Source: Actinomycetes bacterium
Lineage (GTDB): Bacteria; Actinomycetota; Thermoleophilia; RBG-16-64-13
NCBI GenBank assembly: GCA_021815245.1
Contig: JAKAHF010000147.1
Location: forward strand, 1-6,433
Length of the DNA: 6,433 bases
Direction: 5' to 3'
Part shown: positions 1 through 5,945 of the stretch, piece by piece
Layout: each line of letters opens with the position of its first letter
Numbering within the stretch: position 1 is the stretch's first letter
The notes under the pieces: generated by a model
The model's input: only the letters and a program-made list of their open reading frames with translations
What the model was told of the DNA's origin: nothing
The model's database searches: none
Translations under genes and position numbers: made by a program

Positions 1-41
1 TCACGACCGAGCGCCGCTACCTCAACGTGCGTGAGGACTGA
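1..41 (+). CDS. 3' end of an unidentified upstream gene (partial)
   Basis: Only the last 12 codons and a TGA stop at 39-41 are visible; the peptide reads TTERRYLNVRED. The frame was chosen on codon use: 11 of the 12 codons end in G or C, as in the genes downstream. The next frame (stop at 32-34) has only half its codons ending in G or C. The tail is too short to identify. The stop lies 10 nt before the ATG of the next gene, so it is probably the preceding cistron of the same operon. Because the fusion gene at 2861-5935 carries a PFOR beta subunit with no alpha or gamma partner in the window, an oxoacid oxidoreductase alpha and/or gamma subunit is a reasonable guess here. That is inference from context only. 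Confidence 0.6.
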   Translation, partial: TTERRYLNVRED

Positions 42-45
42 GGTG
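40..45 (+). promoter_or_regulatory. Shine-Dalgarno site for the NuoE-like gene
   Basis: GAGGTG lies 6 nt before the ATG at 52. It supports that ATG over the in-frame GTG at 31, which has no comparable site in front of it and would overlap the end of the upstream gene. Confidence 0.65.
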
Positions 46-51
46 GGGACG

Positions 52-912
52 ATGAGCAGCGGCAACGGTGGCGGCAAGAACGGCGTGGAGCCCCGCGAGG
101 CCCGCACCGCCGTGCACAAGGAGCCCAAAGGCTCCGCCTTGTATGAAGTCCTGAAGGGTATCGACTTCGAACGCCGCGAACTGGTGGGCAAACCCCAGGG
201 CAGCGGCCTGTTCGATCTGATCAAGAAAGAGGACGGCGGCAATCGCTGCTACGCGTGCACGTTGTGCGAACGCGTCTGCCCTTCGGACTGCATCGAGATC
301 GAGTATTGCCCCGAATTTCCCGAGCAGCCGTTCGACTATGAGGCGGCTCGAGCCGCCGCCCTCACCTCGCTGCCCGGCGAAAGCTGCGGAGCGGCCTCGG
401 CCTGCGTCATGGGCGAGCGGCCGGCCGGCTTCGTGCCCGAACTCGACATGAAGCTGTTCGATCCGGTCATCGCCGCGATCCGCGCCGGTTCGGGACTGGT
501 AGAAGCGCTCCACTCCACCCAGGAAGCCTTCGGCTACCTCCCGCGCGTGGCTCTGGAGAGTATCGCCGAAGAGATGCGCCTGCCCTTCTCGCGCGTGTTC
601 GGTGTGGCGAGCTTCTACGCGCAATTCAGGCTGGCCCCGGTGGGCAAGCACGTCATCGATGTCTGCATGGGCACAGCCTGTCACGTGGCCGGCGCTCCGC
701 TCGTGGTGGAGGCCTTCAGCCAGGAGCTGGAGATACCGGTGGGCGGTACGACCCCTGACGGGCTCTTCACTCTGCAGACCGTCAACTGCGTGGGCGCCTG
801 CGCCCTCGCGCCGGTGGTACGGCTCGGCAACGACGAGACGTTCGGGCGCATGGGACCGACTGAGGCCCGCAGACTCGTTCGCAAGCTGCGCAAACAGGAG
901 GTGGCCTCATGA
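52..912 (+). CDS. NuoE/HndA-type [2Fe-2S] subunit with N-terminal [4Fe-4S] extension
   Basis: 286 residues. The C-terminal half (about 130-280) is a complete NuoE-like module. It has a helical segment (HSTQEAFGYLP, then VFGVASFYAQF) followed by a thioredoxin-like [2Fe-2S] fold whose four ligands are C205 and C210 (CMGTAC) and C246 and C250 (CVGAC). In known complexes this subunit sits on NuoF and carries the N1a-type cluster. NuoE proteins are usually near 160-180 residues. The extra ~125 N-terminal residues hold a perfect CxxCxxCxxxCP motif (C66, C69, C72, C76) that should bind one [4Fe-4S] cluster. It resembles half of a NuoI-like ferredoxin; no second motif follows, though C80, C86, C112 and C118 are also present. 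There is no signal peptide or membrane segment, so the protein is cytoplasmic. The stop overlaps the next start by 4 nt (ATGA), indicating translational coupling to the NuoF-like partner. Family assignment is firm; the role of the extension is inferred. Confidence 0.93.
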   Translation: MSSGNGGGKNGVEPREARTAVHKEPKGSALYEVLKGIDFERRELVGKPQGSGLFDLIKKEDGGNRCYACTLCERVCPSDCIEIEYCPEFPEQPFDYEAARAAALTSLPGESCGAASACVMGERPAGFVPELDMKLFDPVIAAIRAGSGLVEALHSTQEAFGYLPRVALESIAEEMRLPFSRVFGVASFYAQFRLAPVGKHVIDVCMGTACHVAGAPLVVEAFSQELEIPVGGTTPDGLFTLQTVNCVGACALAPVVRLGNDETFGRMGPTEARRLVRKLRKQEVAS

Positions 913-2864
913 CAGCCGCTTCCGGCAACGGCGGGCGCTCCAAGCGTGGCGCGTACGACCCGCAGGTCCGCGCCGCTCAGATCGACGCCGCCCTCGCGGC
1001 CGCGCACGATCCCGGCGCATATGTAGCCGACGATGCAAAGACAGAGATCCGCATCTGCGCAGGTACCGCCTGTCACGCGTCGGGGCGCGTCGCCCTGCGG
1101 GAGGCGATCGTCAAGGCCTTGGCCGACAGGGGGCTCAGCGACTCGGTGAAGGTCATCGAGACCGGATGCCACGGCTTCTGCGAGGTCGGGCCCATCGTGG
1201 TCCTCAGACCTCAGGGCATGTTCTACCCCCGGCTGAAGCCCAAAGACATCGACGAGATCATCGAGACGAGCGTCGTGGGCGACGGCGTGGTCGAACGCCT
1301 TCTCTACAGGCATCCCGAGACCAAGGAGCCGCTCGCCCTCGAGGCCGATATCCCGTTCTACTCGAGGCAGACGCGGCTCGTGCTCGCCCTGAACGGCAAG
1401 GTCGACCCCTATTCGCTCGACTACTACCTGGCGCATGGAGGCTACCAGGCTCTCGCGCAGGTGCTGAAGGCGGCCGACCCGGTAGCCGTGATCGACGAGG
1501 TCGAGAGAAGCGGCCTGCGCGGGCGCGGCGGCGCCGGTTTTCCCACCGGGCGCAAGTGGCGCTCTTCGCGAGCCAACCCCGGCGAGAAGCACTACGTCAT
1601 CTGCAATGCCGACGAGGGCGACCCGGGCGCTTTCATGGACCGATCGGTACTCGAGGGCAACCCTCATTCTGTAGTGGAGGGCATGATCATCGCCGCCTAC
1701 GCGATCGGAGCGTTCAACGGCCCGGTCGAAGGCTATGTCTATGTGCGACATGAATACCCCTTCGCCGTCGAACGGCTGCGTTGGGCACTTTCCAAGGCTC
1801 GTGAGCGCGGGCTCCTCGGCAGGAACATCCTTGGCTCGGGCTTCGATTTCGACATCCGCATCAATCAGGGAGCCGGAGCTTTCGTCTGCGGCGAGTCCAC
1901 GGCGCTGACGCTTTCCATCGAAGGGCAGCGGGGCATGCCGCGCGGTAAGCACATCCGTACCGCGGCCCACGGTCTCTACGCCCAGCCGACCAACCTCAAC
2001 AACGTCGAAACGTACGCCATGGTCCCCTGGATCGTCACCAACGGAGCCGACGCGTTTGCGGCTATGGGCACGGCGACCAGCAAGTGCACCAAGATCTTCT
2101 CTCTCACGGGCAAGGTCGTGAACGGCGGCCTCATCGAGGTGCCGATGGGCGCCACGCTCCGTGAGGTCATCTTCGACATCGGTGGCGGCATGCTGCCCGG
2201 TCGCGAATTCAAGGCGGTGCAGCTGGGCGGGCCCTCGGGCGGCTGTCTCCCGGCGGCGCTACTCGACGAACCCATCGACTTCGAGAGCCTCGTGGCCGCC
2301 GGATCGATGATGGGCTCAGGCGGCATGGTGGTCGTCGACGACACCACCTGCATGATCGACTTCGCACGATTCTTCCTCGCGTTCACGGCCGAGGAGAGCT
2401 GCGGCAAATGCGTGCCCTGCCGGGTGGGATCGACCCGCATGCTCGAGATAGTCGAGCGCCTGTGCGCGGGCGAAGCCGGCCTCGACGACGTCGACATCCT
2501 CGAGCGACTCGCCGCCGACGTGGCCGAGGGTTCGCTGTGCGCCCTCGGTGGCAGTGCGCCCAATCCGGTCCTGTCGATGCTGCGCTACTTCAAGGACGAG
2601 ATGCTCGCCCATGTCGAGGGACGCTGCCCCGCCCGGGTGTGCAGACCGCTCATCAGCTACAGCATCGACGCCGAACGGTGCACCGGATGCCGCGCTTGCG
2701 CTCTCGCATGCCCGTCGGCGGCCATCACCGGCGAGAAGAAGGAACCGCACATCATCGATATCGACGCATGCATCAAATGCGACGCGTGCCGTCAGGCCTG
2801 CAAGTTCGAGGCGGTGCTGGTCGAAACCGGCACACTCCAACCGGCCGAAGGGAGGCAACGGTGA
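909..2864 (+). CDS. NuoF/HndC/HydB-type NAD(H)-binding flavoprotein with extra Fe-S domains
   Basis: 651 residues; the electron entry/exit subunit for NAD(H). Domains in order: a thioredoxin-like [2Fe-2S] domain (about 45-120; ligands C50, C55, C87, C91); the FMN/NADH core (about 150-400) with RGRGGAGFPTG at 204-214, CNADEGDPGAF at 232-242, GAGAFVCGES at 321-330 and PTNLNNVET at 360-368; an SLBB-type region (about 400-480); the N3-type [4Fe-4S] site (ESCGKCVPC, C498, C501, C504, and C544 in SLCALG); and a C-terminal 2[4Fe-4S] ferredoxin (C591, C594, C597, C601 and C621, C624, C627, C631). The two extra terminal domains are typical of HndC/HydB subunits of NAD(P)-linked and bifurcating hydrogenases and related enzymes rather than respiratory complex I NuoF. 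The ATG at 909 follows AGGAGGT at 896-902 at 6 nt spacing. The stop overlaps the next gene by 4 nt. No membrane segment. No complex I membrane subunits are seen, so a soluble complex is likely. Confidence 0.96.
   Translation: MTAASGNGGRSKRGAYDPQVRAAQIDAALAAAHDPGAYVADDAKTEIRICAGTACHASGRVALREAIVKALADRGLSDSVKVIETGCHGFCEVGPIVVLRPQGMFYPRLKPKDIDEIIETSVVGDGVVERLLYRHPETKEPLALEADIPFYSRQTRLVLALNGKVDPYSLDYYLAHGGYQALAQVLKAADPVAVIDEVERSGLRGRGGAGFPTGRKWRSSRANPGEKHYVICNADEGDPGAFMDRSVLEGNPHSVVEGMIIAAYAIGAFNGPVEGYVYVRHEYPFAVERLRWALSKARERGLLGRNILGSGFDFDIRINQGAGAFVCGESTALTLSIEGQRGMPRGKHIRTAAHGLYAQPTNLNNVETYAMVPWIVTNGADAFAAMGTATSKCTKIFSLTGKVVNGGLIEVPMGATLREVIFDIGGGMLPGREFKAVQLGGPSGGCLPAALLDEPIDFESLVAAGSMMGSGGMVVVDDTTCMIDFARFFLAFTAEESCGKCVPCRVGSTRMLEIVERLCAGEAGLDDVDILERLAADVAEGSLCALGGSAPNPVLSMLRYFKDEMLAHVEGRCPARVCRPLISYSIDAERCTGCRACALACPSAAITGEKKEPHIIDIDACIKCDACRQACKFEAVLVETGTLQPAEGRQR
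2848..2855 (+). promoter_or_regulatory. Shine-Dalgarno site for the PFOR-fusion gene
   Basis: AAGGGAGG lies 5 nt before GTG at 2861. It fixes the start of the 1024-residue fusion at this GTG. The reading frame stays open upstream to 2408, but that part only shadows the NuoF-like gene. Confidence 0.7.
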
Positions 2865-5800
2865 GCACCGGCACGAACGCGAATTCCTCCGCGACCGATG
2901 TGGCGACCATCGTGACGTTGACCATCAACGGCAAGAATCTGCAGGCCGCCCAGGGCGAGACGGTGCTCGACGTCGCCCGGCGCGAGGGCATCGTCATACC
3001 CTCCCTCTGCCACATTTCGGGCACTGCGCCGTGGGCCGCCTGCCGGCTCTGCCTTGTAGAGGTCGAGGGCGTCGACAAGCTGCAGGCCGCCTGCACCACA
3101 TGGGTGGCCGAAGGCATGTCGGTTCAGACCGATACCCCGCGGGTGCGCGCCCGCCGCGAGAGCTACCTCAAGATGTATCTCTCTGACCACAACTCGTACT
3201 GTGAGGCGCCGTGCACGCATGCGTGCCCGACTCATGTCGACATTCCCGGCTACCTGGCGGCGCTGGCCGCCGGCGATGCGGCCGGTGCGGCCGCGATCGT
3301 GCGGGCCGAATTGCCGTTTCCGGGCATCCTGGGTCGCATATGTCCCCGATACTGTGAGCCGGTCTGCAGGCGCGCCCAGATCGACGAGCCCATCGCCATC
3401 TGCGCCCTTCACCGCGCGGCGGCGGACTTTGCCACGGACGAAGCCGGTACGCCGCTCCTTGCCGCGCAGCCCGATTCGAGCGGCCGGCGCGTGGCAGTAG
3501 TCGGAGCCGGACCGGCCGGTCTTTCGGCGGCCTGGTTCCTCGCCGGCGCAGGCCATCAGGTGACTGTCTACGACGCCAATGAGAAGCCGGGTGGATCGCT
3601 CCGCTACCTCATGCCCGAATACAAGTTGCCCGAGTCGGTTCTCGACCGCGAGCTGCAACCGCTCTGGAACGCCGGGGTGCGCTTCCTCGGCGCATCGGCT
3701 TTCTCCCGACCGGCAGACGCCGAGATGCTCCTCGACGCTGGCTTCGATGCCGTCGTGGTGAGCACCGGTACGCCACTCGAGCCCTCGATGGCCGAAGATG
3801 GGTCGCTCGACGCCGTCGCCTTGTTGCGCGATGCCCGCGCCGGCGCGCGGATCGAACTGGGTAGCACGGTCGTGGTCACGGGTGGCGGCTATGCGGCCGT
3901 CGACGCGGCCCGCACGGCGCTCCGGCTGGGCGTGAAGCACGTGACGGTCGTCGGAGACACCGGCTCCCTACCCGCCGACGAGCTCGTCGAAGCTCGCGCC
4001 GAAGGCGTGGAGTTCGAGGCCGGATCCGCTACCGACCCGGGAGCCACCGTCATCGTCGCCCGCCGCGCGGACGCCGTGGCGCCGGCCGGTCTGTCTGAGG
4101 CGAACAAGTACACCGGTCGCACTTCGCGCCCCGGCGTGTTTGCCACGGGTGACCGCGTCACCGGTGAGACGTCGGCGATCCACGCCGTGGCCGGCGGCAA
4201 GCGCGCGGCACTGGCCGTCGACGCCTGGCTGCGAGGCATCGACCTCGACCTACTCGAGAAGGCGGTCGCGGACTATGACGCTCTGCCCTACCTCGAACAG
4301 TTGGATGGTGAGGTCGAGCTTGGTGCGCTCGGCCTCCGTCTGGCCGAGCGCTCCCCCGTTTGGTTGAAGATGGGTGCGACTGCCGAGCCCGCGGCTCGGA
4401 CCGAGATGCCGGCCGGCGATCCCACGGAGCGACTGGCCGGCACCACCATCGAAGTCCAAACCGGGTTCACCCTCGAACAGGCGGAGAGCGAAGCGAAACG
4501 CTGCCTGCAGTGCGTGTGCCCGAGCCTCGGCAGCTGCGAGCTGCAAAGATTGGGCGTCGGGTACGGCATCACCAGCAACGAACTGGTCGCGCCGGGGAGC
4601 CGGGTGCGCGCGGTGCAGCCCCAGTACGAGCACCCCTTCATACGGCGTTCCATGGAGCGCTGCATAGCCTGCGGCCGGTGCGTGCGGGTGTGTCGCGACA
4701 TCGCCGGTCCGGCGTGCTATGACTTCACCGGGCGTGGCTTCATGATGAACGTCGACACGCCCTACAGCGAAGCCCTGCAACTCGCCGACTGCATCTCCTG
4801 CGGCCGCTGCGTGAGCACGTGCCCCACGGGTGCCCTCACCTTCAACCAGCGCATACTCTCCTCGTTCAAGGTCGACGAGCAACGGTGCATCATGTGCAAG
4901 TCGTGCGTCGATGTGTGTCCTGTCGATGCCCTCGAGCAGACCAACCACTTCGAAGAAGCCCGCAAGCAGTGGCTCGACTTGGTCGCCCAGGGCAGCGGAT
5001 TGGCCGGTGGACACCGCATGTGCGCCGGTTGCGCGGCGCCTGTCGTGGTTCGCCAGGTGCTGATGGGCACCAGCGACCCGGTGGTCGTCTCGTCGGCGAC
5101 CGGATGCCTCGAGGTCAGCACCACCATCTATCCCTACACCTCGTGGAAGAGCAGTTTCATCCATACGGCCTTCGAGAACTCCGCCGCGACGCTGAGCGGG
5201 GTCGAGACGGCGTTCAGAGCGCTCAAGAAAAAGGGGCTGCTCGAGGAGAACGTCAAGTTCATAGCCTTCGGAGGCGACGGAGGAACCTACGACATCGGCC
5301 TGCAATCGCTGTCGGGCGCCATGGAGCGCGGCCACAGGATGCTCTATGTCTGCTACGACAATGGGGCCTACATGAACACCGGTTTCCAGCGCTCGGGCGC
5401 GACGCCGGAAGGAGCTTGGACGACCACCAGTCCCGTGGGCGAGGAGTCCGCGGGCAAGTTGCAGCACCGAAAGAACCTCACCGAGATCATGGTGGCCCAC
5501 GGGCTCGAGTACGTGGCGCAGGCCTCGCCCCACGATCCCCGCGATCTGGTGCGCAAAGCCGCGAAGGCCCTGTCGGTCGACGGTCCCTCTTTCCTCAATA
5601 TCCTTTCGCCATGTCCGCGTGGTTGGCGCTCAGACGGTGCGGAGAGCATCGACCTCTCCCGTGAGGCGGTCAACTGCTGCTACTGGCCGCTCTTCGAGGT
5701 GGAGAACGGCGAGTACCGCCTGACCTACCGGCCGCACCACAAACTCCCTCTCGCCCCGTGGCTGAAACGCCAAGGACGGTTCGCCCACCTCTTCCAGAAG

Positions 5801-5935
5801 GGCAACGAGTGGCAGCTCGCCAACCTCGAACAGTGGGTCGACGACGAGTGGGAGAAGCTCCTGCGCAAGAGTGGTGAGCCTTCGGAGGCCGACTGGCAGC
5901 AGCACCTGCAGTCGGCGGGCTGCCTCCTGCGCTAG
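2861..5935 (+). CDS. NuoG-N / GltD-like / triple [4Fe-4S] / PFOR beta-subunit fusion
   Basis: 1024 residues from GTG. Domains in order: a NuoG-type [2Fe-2S] domain (about 16-92; C50, C61, C64, C78); a His/Cys-rich GltD/DPD-type segment (H110, C114, C118, C122, then C161, C165, C169 in GRICPRYCEPVC); a GltD-like FAD module (about 209-460); a cysteine-rich linker (C548, C551, C553, C559); three [4Fe-4S] motifs (C601-C611, C644-C654, C676-C686); and a full pyruvate:ferredoxin oxidoreductase beta subunit (about 717-1024) with its thiamine diphosphate site. The beta subunit joins 2-oxoacid cleavage (2-oxoacid + CoA to acyl-CoA + CO2) to the Fe-S chain. The front part would pass electrons between that chain and the NuoE/NuoF pair. 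PorB is normally a separate subunit of about 300 residues or the C-terminal domain of single-chain PFOR; being fused to a GltD/NuoG module is unusual. PFOR alpha and gamma domains are absent and must come from elsewhere. Pyruvate is the likeliest substrate, but another 2-oxoacid is possible. The frame is intact throughout. Confidence 0.93.
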   Translation: MSTGTNANSSATDVATIVTLTINGKNLQAAQGETVLDVARREGIVIPSLCHISGTAPWAACRLCLVEVEGVDKLQAACTTWVAEGMSVQTDTPRVRARRESYLKMYLSDHNSYCEAPCTHACPTHVDIPGYLAALAAGDAAGAAAIVRAELPFPGILGRICPRYCEPVCRRAQIDEPIAICALHRAAADFATDEAGTPLLAAQPDSSGRRVAVVGAGPAGLSAAWFLAGAGHQVTVYDANEKPGGSLRYLMPEYKLPESVLDRELQPLWNAGVRFLGASAFSRPADAEMLLDAGFDAVVVSTGTPLEPSMAEDGSLDAVALLRDARAGARIELGSTVVVTGGGYAAVDAARTALRLGVKHVTVVGDTGSLPADELVEARAEGVEFEAGSATDPGATVIVARRADAVAPAGLSEANKYTGRTSRPGVFATGDRVTGETSAIHAVAGGKRAALAVDAWLRGIDLDLLEKAVADYDALPYLEQLDGEVELGALGLRLAERSPVWLKMGATAEPAARTEMPAGDPTERLAGTTIEVQTGFTLEQAESEAKRCLQCVCPSLGSCELQRLGVGYGITSNELVAPGSRVRAVQPQYEHPFIRRSMERCIACGRCVRVCRDIAGPACYDFTGRGFMMNVDTPYSEALQLADCISCGRCVSTCPTGALTFNQRILSSFKVDEQRCIMCKSCVDVCPVDALEQTNHFEEARKQWLDLVAQGSGLAGGHRMCAGCAAPVVVRQVLMGTSDPVVVSSATGCLEVSTTIYPYTSWKSSFIHTAFENSAATLSGVETAFRALKKKGLLEENVKFIAFGGDGGTYDIGLQSLSGAMERGHRMLYVCYDNGAYMNTGFQRSGATPEGAWTTTSPVGEESAGKLQHRKNLTEIMVAHGLEYVAQASPHDPRDLVRKAAKALSVDGPSFLNILSPCPRGWRSDGAESIDLSREAVNCCYWPLFEVENGEYRLTYRPHHKLPLAPWLKRQGRFAHLFQKGNEWQLANLEQWVDDEWEKLLRKSGEPSEADWQQHLQSAGCLLR
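3485..4240 (+). other. Shortened GltD-like flavin module within the fusion
   Basis: Residues about 209-460 of the fusion. The FAD-binding parts are intact: VVGAGPAGLSAAW from 213, the KPGGSLRYLMPEYKLP segment from 242, and VFATGD at 426-431. A second dinucleotide fold is present (GGGYAAVDAAR, 341-351). Where GltD-family NADPH enzymes have a YRR-type arginine pair after this strand, the sequence reads VVGDTGSLPADE (363-374). The stretch between EGVEF (381-385) and TVIVA (396-400) is about 10 residues instead of roughly 60, and the usual AIGQ-like continuation reads ARRADAV. FAD binding is likely; NADP(H) binding looks doubtful. Confidence 0.8.
4493..4930 (+). other. Cysteine-rich linker and three [4Fe-4S] motifs within the fusion
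   Basis: Residues about 545-690. First comes CLQCVCPSLGSC (C548, C551, C553, C559), which follows GltD modules in several multidomain relatives. Then there are two NuoG/hydrogenase-like motifs (C601, C604, C607, C611 and C644, C647, C650, C654) flanking a GRGF segment. The third motif (C676, C679, C682, C686) lies about 35 residues before the PFOR beta domain. Position and motif suggest the last one or two take the role of the PorD ferredoxin subunit of multi-subunit PFORs, wiring the thiamine site to the flavin modules. Confidence 0.85.
5009..5932 (+). other. PFOR beta (PorB) thiamine-diphosphate module within the fusion
   Basis: Residues about 717-1024. The four proximal-cluster cysteines are all present: C721 and C724 (CAGC), C749 (SATGCLE) and C918 (LSPCPRGW). 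The thiamine diphosphate/Mg motif runs from GDG at 805-807 to DNGAYMNTG at 833-841, with D806 and N834 as the expected metal ligands. YPYTSWK (757-763) and QRSGATPEGAWTTT (843-856) are also typical of the family. The length and the C-terminal tail ending in the WLKRQGRF region and beyond match stand-alone PorB, so the catalytic domain looks complete and active. Confidence 0.93.
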
Positions 5936-5938
5936 AGG
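5934..5938 (+). promoter_or_regulatory. Shine-Dalgarno site for the Eis-like gene
   Basis: AGAGG overlaps the TAG stop of the fusion gene and sits 7 nt before GTG at 5946. The in-frame ATG at 5958 has only a GAGGG one nucleotide away, too close to serve, so the GTG is preferred. Confidence 0.5.
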
Positions 5939-5945
5939 TTTCGAT

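Noticed and set aside
31..51. GTG at 31 as start of the NuoE-like gene
   Set aside because: It adds only seven residues, overlaps the upstream gene and lacks a ribosome site; ATG 52 has GAGGTG at proper spacing.
602..1753. Plus-strand open frame of 383 codons across the first two genes
   Set aside because: Out-of-frame shadow of the NuoE- and NuoF-like genes; Arg/Ser/Pro-rich translation with no motif and no ribosome site.
681..1970. Long minus-strand open frame (429 codons), with similar ones at 2792-3940 and 4250-5533
   Set aside because: They lie opposite well-supported genes with conserved motifs. Their translations are rich in Arg, Ala, Gly and His without recognisable domains, as expected for antisense frames in high-GC coding DNA.
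2408..2860. Possible 151-residue N-terminal extension of the fusion protein
   Set aside because: It overlaps the conserved N3-cluster and ferredoxin region of the NuoF-like gene, is Arg-rich and motif-free, whereas GTG 2861 has a good ribosome site and gives a normal NuoG-type N-terminus.
5357..5383. DNGAYMNTG in the thiamine motif, where I recall DNEAYMNTG in archaeal-type PorB
   Set aside because: The metal ligands and NTG are kept, and Gly at this position also occurs in related oxoacid oxidoreductases, so it is probably subfamily variation rather than an inactive site.
5936..5945. Terminator or promoter between the fusion gene and the Eis-like gene
   Set aside because: The 10-nt gap has no room for a hairpin with a T tract, and it is mostly occupied by the ribosome site region.
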